From assembly GCF_000003605.2 (NCBI RefSeq), contig NW_003105135.1, positions 29,146-42,487 of the forward strand: a stretch of DNA of 13,342 nt. The letters run 5' to 3'. A program made the translations under genes and the position numbers. A model generated the notes under the pieces. It made no database searches. It saw only the letters and a list, made by a program, of their open reading frames with translations, and was not told the origin of the DNA. Below are positions 1-9,800 of the stretch, piece by piece. The stretch is from Saccoglossus kowalevskii. Taxonomy: Eukaryota > Hemichordata > Enteropneusta > Harrimaniidae. The stretch's first letter is position 1, and each line of letters starts with the position of its first letter.

Positions 1-195
1 TGTTATTTGCTTACTTTACTTCCTATGTCGACAGCAACTATGAGTTTAAAAATTATTTCTCAGTACTTATTCACTGTTAAAATGCTGTACCATTACTTTC
101 ACCATCCTACTACAGCCAGATCTGAAGGCCTTTGCCGCATTCTGGCCATGCTGTGTGGCGCGTATCGCGTGGACGGGTTTCACGTTCTCTGCACG

Positions 196-226
196 TAATA
201 AGCTCGGTTATTAAGCATCCTTTTTT
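196..226 (+). terminator. Possible Pol III terminator: hairpin plus T6, unit 1
   Basis: An AT-only inverted repeat (TAATAA, six-base loop, TTATTA) at 196-213 is followed by a T6 run at 221-226. T runs of four or more end Pol III transcription, and this is the only such run in the unit. It lies upstream of this unit's own A box, so it would stop transcripts coming from a unit to the left. Confidence 0.4.
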
Positions 227-238
227 GGGGATGCCCGG

Positions 239-310
239 TGGCCGAGGGGAAGACGTGTAGTGGCGTGAAGCTAGGCGATTAGGTGCCGTACGCGAGCGCC
301 GGTTCGAGTC
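239..310 (+). promoter_or_regulatory. tRNA-like Pol III internal promoter (A and B boxes), unit 1
   Basis: An A-box match (TGGCCGAGGGG) lies at 239-249 and a B-box match (GGTTCGAGTC) at 301-310. The boxes start 62 bases apart, which suits a class II (Leu/Ser-type) tRNA or a tRNA-derived SINE head. The element is unlikely to be a working tRNA gene: the T stem next to the B box pairs at only about three of five positions, and I find no pairing acceptor stem. Promoter function is inferred from the motifs alone. Confidence 0.6.
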
Positions 311-564
311 ACGCACGCAGTACGTATTTACTATAATTAGACATAGTCTTTACCTTGCCGTTTATTCGGTGTTATTTGCTTACTTTACTTCCTATGTCGA
401 CAGCAACTATGAGTTTAAAAATTATTTCTCAGTACTTATTCACTGTTAAAATGCTGTACCATTACTTTCACCATCCTACTACAGCCAGATCTGAAGGCCT
501 TTGCCGCATTCTGGCCATGCTGTGTGGCGCGTATCGCGTGGACGGGTTTCACGTTCTCTGCACG

Positions 565-595
565 TAATAAGCTCGGTTATTAAGCATCCTTTTTT
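565..595 (+). terminator. Possible Pol III terminator: hairpin plus T6, unit 2
   Basis: This is the unit 2 copy, with the AT hairpin at 565-582 and T6 at 590-595. A transcript started near 231 in unit 1 would meet no T4 run before this point, which predicts an RNA of about 365 nt, close to one repeat unit. Confidence 0.4.
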
Positions 596-607
596 GGGGA
601 TGCCCGG

Positions 608-679
608 TGGCCGAGGGGAAGACGTGTAGTGGCGTGAAGCTAGGCGATTAGGTGCCGTACGCGAGCGCCGGTTCGAGTC
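608..679 (+). promoter_or_regulatory. tRNA-like Pol III internal promoter (A and B boxes), unit 2
   Basis: This is the second copy of the A box (608-618) and B box (670-679), identical to unit 1 and offset by 369 bases. A transcript starting here would leave the array and meet its first T4 run at about 780-783, in non-repeat sequence. Confidence 0.6.
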
Positions 680-752
680 ACGCACGCAGTACGTATTTAC
701 TATAATTAGACATAGTCTTTACCTTGCCGTTTATTCGGTGTTATTTGCTTAC

Positions 753-3620
753 TAATTATATGCAGATTTGCCACTAACATTTTAGTTTGCAAAGAACATT
801 GCATAACATTATCAAGCAGAGAAGTGGATTGACAAGGATATTTCAATTTGAAGGAACAACACATAAATGCATCCCATAGGGCAGTTTTGAAAAATAAATT
901 TGAAATGTCAGAAAAACATACCTAATAAATATTTGTTAAGACATGGTGCTGTACATTCTCCACAAAAACACGGAGCAGGTAAACAAAGAGTTCCCTGGAC
1001 TGTTGAAATTCCCATACAGTACACTGTGATTTATCACCTGTTTACCAAAGATTACTACATCAGCTGACAATAAATGGCAGTTATAAAAACCAAAACAAAC
1101 CCAATTAATTGAATCAGCTTGACCAGTTATTAATGTTTTAATTCAAGATAAATAAACAGTAGTGGTTAAAGTAAACTGCAGTGACATAAGAGTGCTTTGA
1201 GTGGAGACAGCCTTGACAAGTTAACCTTTATTGGTTCTACATATTGCATGTCCTTCAGAATAGATCATGATGTAGTTGTCAATATGCAACAATTGTTGTC
1301 TGATCAAATACTAGCAACCATCTAGAATGGAGATTATTTGTATCTTTCTCAAGAATAATTAGATTAGTAGAGACACAAGCCACATTGTAAAATGGGAAAA
1401 AGGAATTCAATTTGGATTAAAACTGAACAAAACTCTCTTCCATGAACAAAACATCTCTTTAATTTTTATTTCATTTTTCCCTGTCACAACCTTAACAAAA
1501 AAATGATCTACATTGAGAAGAGGGTCATTGCCTTACAGATAGATTAAATACTAGATACAAATATGTTATTCACAAGCATTTTTTAATTTTTTAAAAGGAA
1601 GTGGGTTGCGTTGAAGGCTGAATGACAATTCAGGATTAGGTGCACTAATAAGATTCTGAAAATGCTAGTGACCAGCATGTCTTGCCAATGTGATTTTGTA
1701 GGAATCTTGGGTCAAAATAGAATATCTAAAAGCAATGTGAGTCTGCTTGTTGGCCACTTAGGAGGTCAGTCTTCAAGAAAAATAAAATTATATGCAACTG
1801 TATAGGCGATGTGAATCACAAATGAAATTGATGTCCTTCGTTTTTACACTTATTTTGTTCATAAAATGTAAATTTCACCAAATGACAAATTCCATAACTA
1901 TAGTAAGATCACTATATCAATGTATGATTTTCTGTTGCATCAATGATGCGCCAGTGAATTACCACAACAAATTGTGTCAAAGCAAATGTAATAGGTGATT
2001 TTCCGTTCAACTGATCTCTCGCAAGTTGCATGAAAGACACGACGCGCACATCTGCCACAAAAATCGAACGATTTGATTTTGAACTCAAATTCCGTAGCTC
2101 ACATCGAAAGGCCAATCTTTGACAGGGGAATATTGTGTTTGAATATCCTTACCTCATTGAAATTGACCAGCACAAAATGATGCCATATGCATGCCCTTAA
2201 ATCATCAAAGCAATAATTTATAGTGGTCAAAAATACATCAACACTTAACGACAATTCAAATTACAATTTGAATTCATTCGTCATTTAAGTTAACTGTAGT
2301 CAGTAATCCGAAGCAAAGGAAATATTAGGATTAACCAACAGCACGGATGTCCCCCACCCACCATCCTTCATAAAAATAAATTTCATAATAATATAAAAAT
2401 GAAACCACCACCACCTGGTACAACCGCAAAAATATTGGTAAAACCAGTTGATTAATTATACAATGCTGGATACGAAAACTCTGAGAACGTGAGGTAATGT
2501 AATATCAGAATTATCCTAAACTACAACATTTTAAAATGTTGAAAACTGACATAACAGTACCAGGTAAAATAACTCCATCCATCCACACACTGAGGAATGA
2601 ATCAGCTGTGCTGAAACCATTCACTCGCCCACTTTAATAGTCTGACTCAATAGACTACGTGCATGATAGAAGTACCTTACTTTAATATATACAAGAATAT
2701 TCTGACTAATAGTCAGACTACAAAATGACTTGATTTATTTTCAGTTTTTTTTTTTACACATGGTCATGATGGCACTATACAAATCATAAATAATATTATA
2801 TATTTGTGTACATCATGTAAATCATTCTACATGATTTTGAAACCACACCAAAAACAAATCCAAAACAACAAAAGATTGCAGTACATTTTCACTAACTGTA
2901 GTTTTTCTTGTACATTATACGTCAACTTTCTCCATAAAATATACTAAAACATTCCATTCTCCATAAAACATATCCTGTTTCCTACTCCAGATTACAAAAC
3001 AAGAACACAGGAAAGAAAACCAGCAAAATCAATTCACGATTTTCGAATAAAACTACAGTCACAATTTTAGGATGTCATAATTGTGTTAAACAGAGGGTTA
3101 GACCAAATTCATTACTGGCGAAAATACATTATCATAATGAGGCATCCATGGGTGAAACATTGAAACAGCTGATCCAAGCTGAACCATTGAGCTGGGGGCC
3201 CTAACAGTAAGTTCACATTTTAGAAAAGATGGTGGCGATTTCGATATTTGTATGTACAGAGTTTGTCACCGAAAGTAACTACGCAACCTATTTTACAAAA
3301 CCAGATCAAAATTTACCATCTAGTAATGAAAATAATCGCCAAAATCTCAAGAAATATTGTAGCAACCTGTCGCAGGTCAAATTTCGTCGGATACAAAATG
3401 GAGGCTACGCTACGCAGAAACGAAACGATTTAGGTCACGTATGTAACAAATTCTTCCAGAAACGCACAATTTTTTGACAAGCAATTGGATGATGTTAATT
3501 TTACATAATTCGACAGTTGTCATTTCGTGGCTGAAAGGAGTTTTTTTTTATTTGTGTCACTGCAGTTACATTAAAAATGTGCTTGACCTGTGAACAACAT
3601 AAAGCGATCGAGGGACTTAC
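753..3620 (-). other. Probable intron 2 of casein kinase I alpha; no supported exon
   Basis: This AT-rich stretch lies downstream (minus strand) of the exon 2 donor at 3620. I looked on the minus strand for the next expected coding pieces of the kinase (WYGQ start, HRDIKPDN, DFGLAKK) and found none, so exon 3 should lie beyond the left edge. It contains a small palindrome at 2701-2717 (arms TCTGACTA and TAGTCAGA, one-base spacer). Short open frames on both strands lack recognisable motifs. Assignment as intron is inferred from the exon 2 donor. Confidence 0.55.
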
Positions 3621-3727
3621 CGAATATGGGGAATCCCAACACCACCTTGTAAAATTTTATATAATTTGCTTTCGTAGAGTAACTGTGGATGCCTAGCTTT
3701 GTGTGATTCTAGTTTGACAGCTACCTC
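3621..3727 (-). CDS. CSNK1A1: CSNK1A1 coding exon 2
   Basis: The exon starts after a TTACAG acceptor and reads [10 protein letters not shown] onward to GVGIPHI plus two bases of an arginine codon. The donor is GTAAGTCC, leaving a phase 2 intron. It is 107 nt long. The boundary after HIR agrees with the family sequence, which continues WYG in the next exon. Confidence 0.95.
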
Positions 3728-3940
3728 CTGTAATCGGAGCAAATGAATATCACATGAATAACGCTTATGTTTAAAAATATGGCAACAAAATCGGAGGCAT
3801 AGTGGTGACTAACTTACCTCGCCATTTGTTATGTTGACGCCCAAATAAATATCACCGAACGAACCGCTGCCGATTTTTCTGACAAGTCTGTACTTCCCCC
3901 CGACCAGGAATTCGCCCTTCGAACTAGTAGCACTTGCCAT
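3621..3940 (-). CDS. CSNK1A1: Casein kinase I alpha, N-terminal part (two exons, 5' end of gene)
   Basis: This is the start of a CK1-family serine/threonine kinase on the minus strand, with exon 1 at 3940-3818, a 90-bp intron, and exon 2 at 3727-3621. The 76 complete codons seen cover the N-lobe. They include the glycine-rich loop GSGSFG at residues 24-29, the ATP-anchoring lysine in AVK at residue 46, and the helix C glutamate in YESK at residue 60. The N-terminus ([11 protein letters not shown]) and [17 protein letters not shown] match the alpha isoform as I remember it, rather than delta/epsilon. In animals CK1 alpha primes beta-catenin for degradation in Wnt signalling and phosphorylates Hedgehog-pathway proteins. 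The catalytic loop, the DFG segment and the C-lobe are outside the window. The start is firm: it matches the family N-terminus and has A at -3 and G at +4. Confidence 0.95.
3728..3817 (-). other. CSNK1A1 intron 1 (90 bp)
   Basis: This short GT-AG intron runs from GTAAGTTAG to GATTACAG. It is close to minimal size, whereas the following intron must exceed 3.6 kb. No embedded RNA gene is seen. Confidence 0.9.
3818..3940 (-). CDS. CSNK1A1: CSNK1A1 coding exon 1
   Basis: This exon has 41 codons, from the ATG at 3940-3938 to the phase 0 donor (GAG then GTAAGTT). It ends at ITNGE, just before the strand that carries the catalytic lysine. Confidence 0.95.
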
Positions 3941-4086
3941 GATAACGATGTACCAAATTTAAAACAAATTACTGTGAAAAATTGACCGAAAAAAGGGTGA
4001 GAAAGGGGCAAAGTTAACACTGGTTAACACATCTTTTCTGAAATGTACAACGCAACGTTGCCGGAGTACGAGTGAGAACAATACCG

Positions 4087-4104
4087 CGCGGTGGATGATG
4101 GGAG
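4087..4104 (-). promoter_or_regulatory. Consensus ZNF143/Staf binding site in CSNK1A1 promoter
   Basis: Read on the minus strand, CTCCCATCATCCACCGCG matches every position of the Staf/ZNF143 consensus as I recall it (YWCCCRNMATSCMYYRCR). It lies 147-164 bp upstream of the CK1 alpha ATG, in a locally CpG-containing stretch (about 4050-4115) that stands out from the AT-rich surroundings. ZNF143 sites are typical of promoters of broadly expressed genes. No TATA box is evident. Function is inferred from sequence and position. Confidence 0.55.
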
Positions 4105-4549
4105 ATCAGGTCCGTAACCCTTAGTGATAGTTAATTAACATATGAGTGTATCCCAGCCACACTTTGTAAAGGTTTCAAAATCACATTCAAGTGAAAATAC
4201 AAAGCTTATTTTTTCTACTGAGAATGTATGTTATTTTCTAAATAAGGATCATTCAGATGACTACTACAGTAAATAAAATAGGTATGGGTTGGGAACGATA
4301 CATTTTTAATGAAACGTAAACAGATGTATACCATGTCGTTCAGCGGCTGGCAACTATGGATCCGATTACAGACAATGGCTCTTTAGGAAAAAAACAAAAC
4401 ATAGAAAAAGTTTAAACATAAGGGGAAATTTGCATATGAAAACAACAGACATCCTTTGGCTTATAACAATAGGCCAATGGGACGGTGGAGATATGATACG
4501 GGTAGAAATATAATAGCAATTGTACGTAACTGAAAGAACCCAGACAAGT

Positions 4550-4575
4550 AAAAAAAAAAAGAAAAAAGAAAAAAG
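4550..4575 (+). repeat. A-rich purine tract
   Basis: The tract is A11-G-A6-G-A6-G, low-complexity sequence in the intergenic spacer. On the minus strand it is a T-rich pyrimidine run. Confidence 0.85.
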
Positions 4576-5568
4576 TTTTCCCAGTTTATCTGTGACCACC
4601 GGACATGTGGCATTCTTATAATGAGTACGATTTATTCATTGTGTACAGGTGAGCTTATATTAGAATCTCCATTCATGTCAGATAAGTATAAATAAACAAA
4701 AATAAGGTGCACATGTTTTGAAAAATTAAATATGGTTATACAGTGAACTACGGACAAGTATATCGACCACATGGACGTTTACCATGAATACATTTACAAT
4801 GAACACGCGGACAAATTAATTATTGCCATTAAAAAGAAAACATAAATGCATTTTCGCCACAGTAGAAAAATAAATGAATGAATAAATGAGATTGTTATTT
4901 TCTTTCGGCGATAATTCGTTTCCGGCGCCAGAATTTGTTTGTGAGTATACCTGCAAACTTGAACTTATGATGCCGATTCCGCCGTTATAGTTATATTACA
5001 TTAACACTGGAATTGAATATCTTGAATATCAATTATATTGAATAATTGCGTACGTTATTGGCCAGTTCAGGCATTTATTAATGTCATTCTTCGCTTTCCA
5101 TAGAATTTCACCCTACACCGCATTGCTGTCATTTCTTCTATAAGAGAAAACTATTTTCTTTGGTAAGTTTGTTACACTCCTAATACAGTACATGTATAGA
5201 ACGTGTCACAGCAGTGTATTTGTATATCTTCCCAAAAGTGTGCTTCAATGTCACAAGCACTTACATTACATGTGGAACGGATTATTACGCCATGGGAGGT
5301 ATTATAGTCACGCAAGTCTGTCATACCATGGTCATCCTGTTTCGCCACGCCACCATTTCACGATGACCAAACTTTTTTCGAATTAAATGTTCATTTTTAA
5401 AGTGATTCCCAAGTCCATTCATTCATGTGTATCCACATGTACAGAAAGTTTCTAGCACCTTTCTATTCTTCGGTCTTGGAATGAGCCGAAGGAAGTAAGG
5501 AAACCAGGCTAACACCACCACATCTTAATCGCCTTTACTAAGTTAATTTTTCACTTATAACACGTACT

Positions 5569-5600
<32 letters not shown>

Positions 5601-5612
5601 GGTGGTGGTGGT
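5569..5612 (+). repeat. (GTT)n(GGT)n compound microsatellite
   Basis: About ten GTT repeats are followed by about four GGT repeats. It is a simple trinucleotide tract, likely polymorphic in length, in non-coding sequence. Confidence 0.95.
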
Positions 5613-6565
5613 AGTGCTTGTCCCAGATAAACATACACATCATTGATAAATACGAAACAAAACCACAAGGGGCCAGTCTTCAGCACTGTTTGTTTCACAT
5701 ATCAGTCTCTGTACGTTATCAGTCCGCTATGATTGCCCAGCTCAAGGTTGGTGACGCACACCGATTGTACAAATATATCAGCCAATAGATTGAATGAAAT
5801 GTCTATTTATAATATGAACTTACTGGGTAGAAGTAAACAGTTGATAAGAAAAGAATAATGAAAATAGTTTACGGAACTCACCGCGGCTGTAAGTTTTTGC
5901 GAAATAATAATTTTACGAGATTAGATAAAATTTCTACGACATTCGCGATATTCACAGCGAATAGCTACCATAAAAGATGGCAATGCACCGTTCTCAGCTA
6001 CAGTTTTGTTCTTCTGGTTGTTTGATATTATTCACAGCAAACCTGAATATTCATTTATTAAAAATGTAGCTTTTCTTTGGCTTTTACAAAATGATTACTC
6101 TTTATCTGAATTAATATTCTTAAAATTCGCCAACATAAGCAGTTACAGTGGATTTATACATTTTAGTTGCATGATTTTGCATACATATTACAAACAAATA
6201 GCATCGCCACTTGGCAGGTCAAGGGTTATCGTAAAATAGCAACAAAAAATAGCAATACATGTAAATAGTGGAACCTCCTTTATTTAAATCTGCCGATTTC
6301 GCTTCTTTTTCGGTAATTTCTCATGGGTACTTCAATTCAAATCTCAATTCAAAGATGATTTGTTTTATCTTTAGAACACGCAGTATAGTCTGACTGTAGT
6401 CCCCAGCGACGACTATTCGGAACAGTGGCCCGGACTGGCTACATAGTGTACACGAAGTTGAATGAATCAATCGATCTTAATTGAATGAAAACAAATATCA
6501 ATCACATATTTCTATTGATAGACGGGACTGAAACGTTCCTAGAAAATGTGTTCCAACATTAAATC

Positions 6566-6573
6566 TGACGTCA
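6566..6573 (+). promoter_or_regulatory. Perfect palindromic CRE (TGACGTCA) upstream of EFCAB9
   Basis: The full 8-bp cAMP response element lies 110-117 bp upstream of the predicted EFCAB9 ATG. CREB/CREM/ATF factors bind this sequence. In mammals CREM drives many spermatid genes through promoter-proximal CREs, which fits a sperm channel subunit. Binding and germ-cell activity are inferred. Confidence 0.5.
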
Positions 6574-6582
6574 CGAAATAGA

Positions 6583-6735
6583 ATGTCGCGCTCACACTTC
6601 TGGGCCGAGCGCGGTCGAATCCAGTTGAAATCCGTCGTACGAAGAGTATTCAGTGAAGAAATAGTCACATATTTAGAAGATCATGAAAGTGAGATCGTCC
6701 TTTCTAAAATATCTGCATTTGCACAAGAGTTATAG
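6583..6735 (+). other. Upstream ORF (50 codons) overlapping the EFCAB9 start
   Basis: An ATG at 6583, with A at -3, opens a 50-codon frame ending in TAG at 6733-6735. It lies in a different frame from EFCAB9 and runs 53 bases past the EFCAB9 ATG at 6683. It begins MSRSHFWAER and ends SKISAFAQEL; I recognise no domain. If transcription starts upstream of 6583 it would be an inhibitory overlapping uORF. If it starts between 6583 and 6683, this ORF is irrelevant. Confidence 0.35.
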
Positions 6736-6815
6736 TTTGCTCACTTGTAAAAACGTCGCTTTAGTTCTGGAATATTTCAAACTCTTGGATATTCACGATG
6801 AAAACGCCATCAACG
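6683..6815 (+). CDS. EFCAB9: EFCAB9 exon 1 (coding part)
   Basis: The exon has 44 codons plus one base, from the ATG at 6683 (A at -3) to the donor G|GTGAGG. It encodes the N-terminus and most of the first, degenerate EF-hand-like loop. The leftover G joins AT of exon 2 to make an aspartate codon that fits the family alignment (N-x-x-N-D). Confidence 0.92.
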
Positions 6816-9800
6816 GTGAGGTTCGACTTTTCCTCTCCATATAATTTATTTGTTGCATGCGAAAACATAATCATAAAATCATTTATACATGTATTAGTTT
6901 AGTCGGCGAAGAATTCTAATTCATTGCAATTGTGAAGTGTTTACGCCATTCCTTTGTTATGAAGTTCCTAAGTCTTATATTCGAGGATCAGTTGTATGTC
7001 AATATACAGTTATAATAATAATGTCCGCGGCGCTCCCTTCTCAGTTCCATGCTCTAGCTAAATCTGGGAAGACAAACGCAATGTGCAGTCAGATAGTTAC
7101 ATAAAAAGTGTGTCTATACACCGTCCCTCAACACGGTGTTGAGGGACGGTGGTCTATACAACTGCCTATGGGTATTCGTGTAGGTGAGCGGATTACGCCG
7201 AGTGAATAGTGCAAACTGTGTCGGTAAACGATACATGTAACTCTCCGACATCTCAGGGGGCACATGACGGGGAAAGTGTAACTTGTCGGGTATATCCACG
7301 TACATATCATCGTATATCTCGCGCTTTTGGTGTCTGCGGCGTTATATATAAGTGTTCAAACAATTGTTACATCTAAGTAACATATTTGACAGCTCGCCTA
7401 ATTTGAGCAATATTGGTGGGATCATTATTTGGTATTGTCAGTTTGCCACCGAGTGTACTGTAGCAAAAAAAAAAAAAAAAAAAACGATTGAACGGGAGCA
7501 CATCAAAAATGTATTAACGAAGTCCAACACTAGTCCCTTGCATGATTTTGATAGAATATTGTCGTATTGTTAATTTCCATATAGATATACAATTCTATGC
7601 ATTTATGCGGCTACAGACGAATCTTAGCAAGAATAATATTTACAAAGTGTTTGATATGTTAGACGTTGACGGATCGGGCCAGATTGATTTTGACGAATTT
7701 TATCTTCTGATCTGCATTTTGATATCTATTCAGGTGAGTTCGACATATATTTAATGTGCTTCCAGCAAAATGTATTGGGGGGGGGGGGGTCCCCAAGCTT
7801 CGCTTATCCAGATGCATTTTCATGCGTGGGTGGGGGGATGGCTCCCCTGGCCCCTCTGCATCCGCCAATGTGTGCTTCCAATAGGTCAGGGGAGTAGGCT
7901 GTAATTCTTATTATTTACCGAGCCGAAACGTCCAGCTACCGCTTGTTCCCCTATCCTGTATATACATCTTTTAAATCAACACATTTTAACGAAACTCGTG
8001 AACCCAAACCAAAGACTATATCTTCTCCATAGTCTTTGCCCATACCATGGAGATAAAAGTCTCTTTTACCTTCATGCCCAAACTGACGAGTCAAACTGCC
8101 CAAAAGACGAGTTCAATTTCAAGGTGTAACGATTAGTCGGTAAATCATCCTGAGGTTGTATACTGTCGCAGGAAACGATTTTGTACTATTCTTGAAACTG
8201 GATTTGAGATCGATTTATTCTCGAGTCAACAACACCAACTATAGGTCTGTAAAAGGTATTACCAATGCACTGGCATACGTTTTCCCCACACCAGACGACA
8301 AAGGTCATGAAACGGCTTATCAATATTCAACTGTAAATACTGATTTAATTTCTTCATCACCAGACTTTCTCTGCAAAATTTGTCTGCACCTTTTTCTTAT
8401 ATAATCTTCAACAATTCCGAAAATGAATCCTAATTTGGAGCAAACAAACACATTTTGAGTCTATTTGCAGTTTTGTCCCTATCTTCTGAGGGGAAGTGCA
8501 CACTCAGCTATAAACGGGAATATTTTGTGAACTTTTTATGAGAAAAGGGAACGAGTGGTGAAAAGGTTAATATGCTTTATTATGTTCTAGATATGCTAGC
8601 AATGTATTAGAGTCAACATTGTTCTTTACCATTTACAATATTTATCCATATATAACATTCCTGAAAATCATTTGTAGCCAAGTGCAGTGCAGTTGTGTGA
8701 CAATTCTCCCGAGAACTTGCTTCCGATTTTATCAATTATCAGAAATATGTACAAAGTAAGCTTTGATAAAATGGTTCACAGTTCTTTAATTCTGAACAAG
8801 TAAAGCAAATGCACTGAACGATGACTGAACTACTTCATAACAAACAAATACATTTAGCGATCTTGACTGTAGATGGCGTTTTACAGGCAATTTTATAAAA
8901 AAAAATTAAAATCTTGGTTGTTGCGATATTACGGTTCAACGCGAACTATTCTACAAACTCTTCCAAAAAAGAATTATCAGAACAGGGCCAGTCTAAGTGA
9001 TACATGATGTTGATTTTACAGGACAGCGAAGAAAAACAGTTTATTTACCGGCACTCCAGGACTGTATTTGAACTTCTGGATGAGGATGGAAGTCAGAGCG
9101 TCTCGGCTGTCGAATTTGAGTCATTTGGATTTTTATTCAACTTTTATGGGACTGCTGTTAATCAGATATTCAGTGATTTTGATGTTTCAGGTGACCAGGT
9201 AAGAAATAAACCTATTGCACAAGCAGAGGGAGATATTTGTATTAGGAGCTGACCATTAGAAAGTCTGAGAGGACATAATTGGAAAAAAAAATTGCAAAGT
9301 AAAAAAATCATGGAAAAAAAAAGTCCTGCAGGGAAAGAACTCCTGTGTGCTGAGGGTATTGGAGACATAAAGTACAAATAACGAATACTGTATTTACTAT
9401 ATTAGAAGCACATCTCCAATACACATAAAGCAAATATATCTATTTCATCATGCAAAATCATTGGAGTATCTTTGACCACAGACATGCCTTAATTTGAGAT
9501 ATTGCAGTTATGCATATTAATGAGGTCACATGACCATATATGGGCATGTGGTACGTTAGTCATATATCTTGTCAAATGCCTTTGTTGTAGCACTGGTTGC
9601 ATGTCATCAGCAGCAGTGCTTGATACATTGCTGGTCAAGTGACCATATATTGGCATTTGATGTGTTAGTCATATCTCTAGTCAAATGCCTCCAATAAATC
9701 ACTAGTTGCATGTCCTTATCTGCAACAGTGCTTGAGATATTACACTTATGCTTATTAATGAGGTCACATGAACGCATTTATATAAGGTGGGATATTAATA

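Larger units (their letters stand above)
1..752 (+). repeat. 369-bp tandem repeat with tRNA-like Pol III boxes, two full units plus 14 bp
   Basis: Unit 1 spans 1-369 and unit 2 spans 370-738. A third copy starts at 739 and diverges after about 14 bases. By eye the two full units are identical throughout, so the duplication is recent, homogenised, or an assembly artefact. The array may continue to the left of the window. Each unit has an AT-rich part and a GC-rich part that contains tRNA-like A and B boxes. The only run of four or more T in the unit is a T6 just upstream of the A box. I do not recognise the family. It could be a tRNA-derived SINE caught in tandem, or a satellite with a Pol III head. 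Short open frames in it on both strands simply repeat with the unit and are not credible genes. Confidence 0.95.
4105..6565. other. Spacer between divergent CSNK1A1 and EFCAB9; no gene seen
   Basis: This AT-rich spacer separates the two head-to-head genes. It holds an A-rich purine tract at 4550-4575, the GTT/GGT microsatellite near 5569-5612, a small hairpin (CTTCGG, 12-base loop, CCGAAG) near 5469-5492, and TACATGTA palindromes at 5189 and 6256. Two open frames (about 5192-5386 and 6006-6239) have no ATG-supported start, no motif and no family resemblance. Enhancers or unannotated 5' exons could be present but cannot be recognised here. Confidence 0.5.
6816..7584 (+). other. EFCAB9 intron 1, with palindromic insertion and poly-A tract
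   Basis: This 769-bp phase 1 intron runs from GTGAGG to CATATAG. It contains the 7112-7160 palindrome with flanking direct repeats, TACATGTA at 6886 and 7232, and a 20-A run at 7465-7484. No exon is seen in it. Confidence 0.85.

Noticed and set aside
7-685. Open frames of 63-70 codons on both strands inside the 369-bp repeat
   Set aside because: They recur unchanged with the repeat, at least one opens on a non-ATG codon, and they show no protein motif. They follow from the sequence of the unit and are not genes.
3120-3200. A minus-strand stretch resembling the SLEDLF segment of casein kinase exon 3
   Set aside because: The likeness covers only a few residues. The flanking WYGQEKDY sequence and a suitable acceptor are missing, and stops follow at once.
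2938-3204. An 88-codon open stretch on the plus strand ending in ...LSWGP and TAA
   Set aside because: It has no ATG until codon 71 and no recognised motif. A similar length of open frame is expected by chance in a window of this size.
3829-4020. A 63-codon minus-strand frame overlapping the CSNK1A1 start, which looked like an upstream ORF
   Set aside because: Its first codon is GTG (plus strand CAC at 4018-4020) and there is no in-frame ATG, so it is not a normal uORF.
5192-6239. Two plus-strand frames (5192-5386 and 6006-6239) in the intergenic spacer
   Set aside because: Composition is that of the AT-rich background, no domain or splice-site context supports them, and the second does not start with ATG.
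8156-8404. An 82-codon plus-strand open frame in EFCAB9 intron 2
   Set aside because: It does not open on ATG, fits no EFCAB9 segment, and exons 2 and 3 already join in phase with family sequence, leaving no room for an extra exon.
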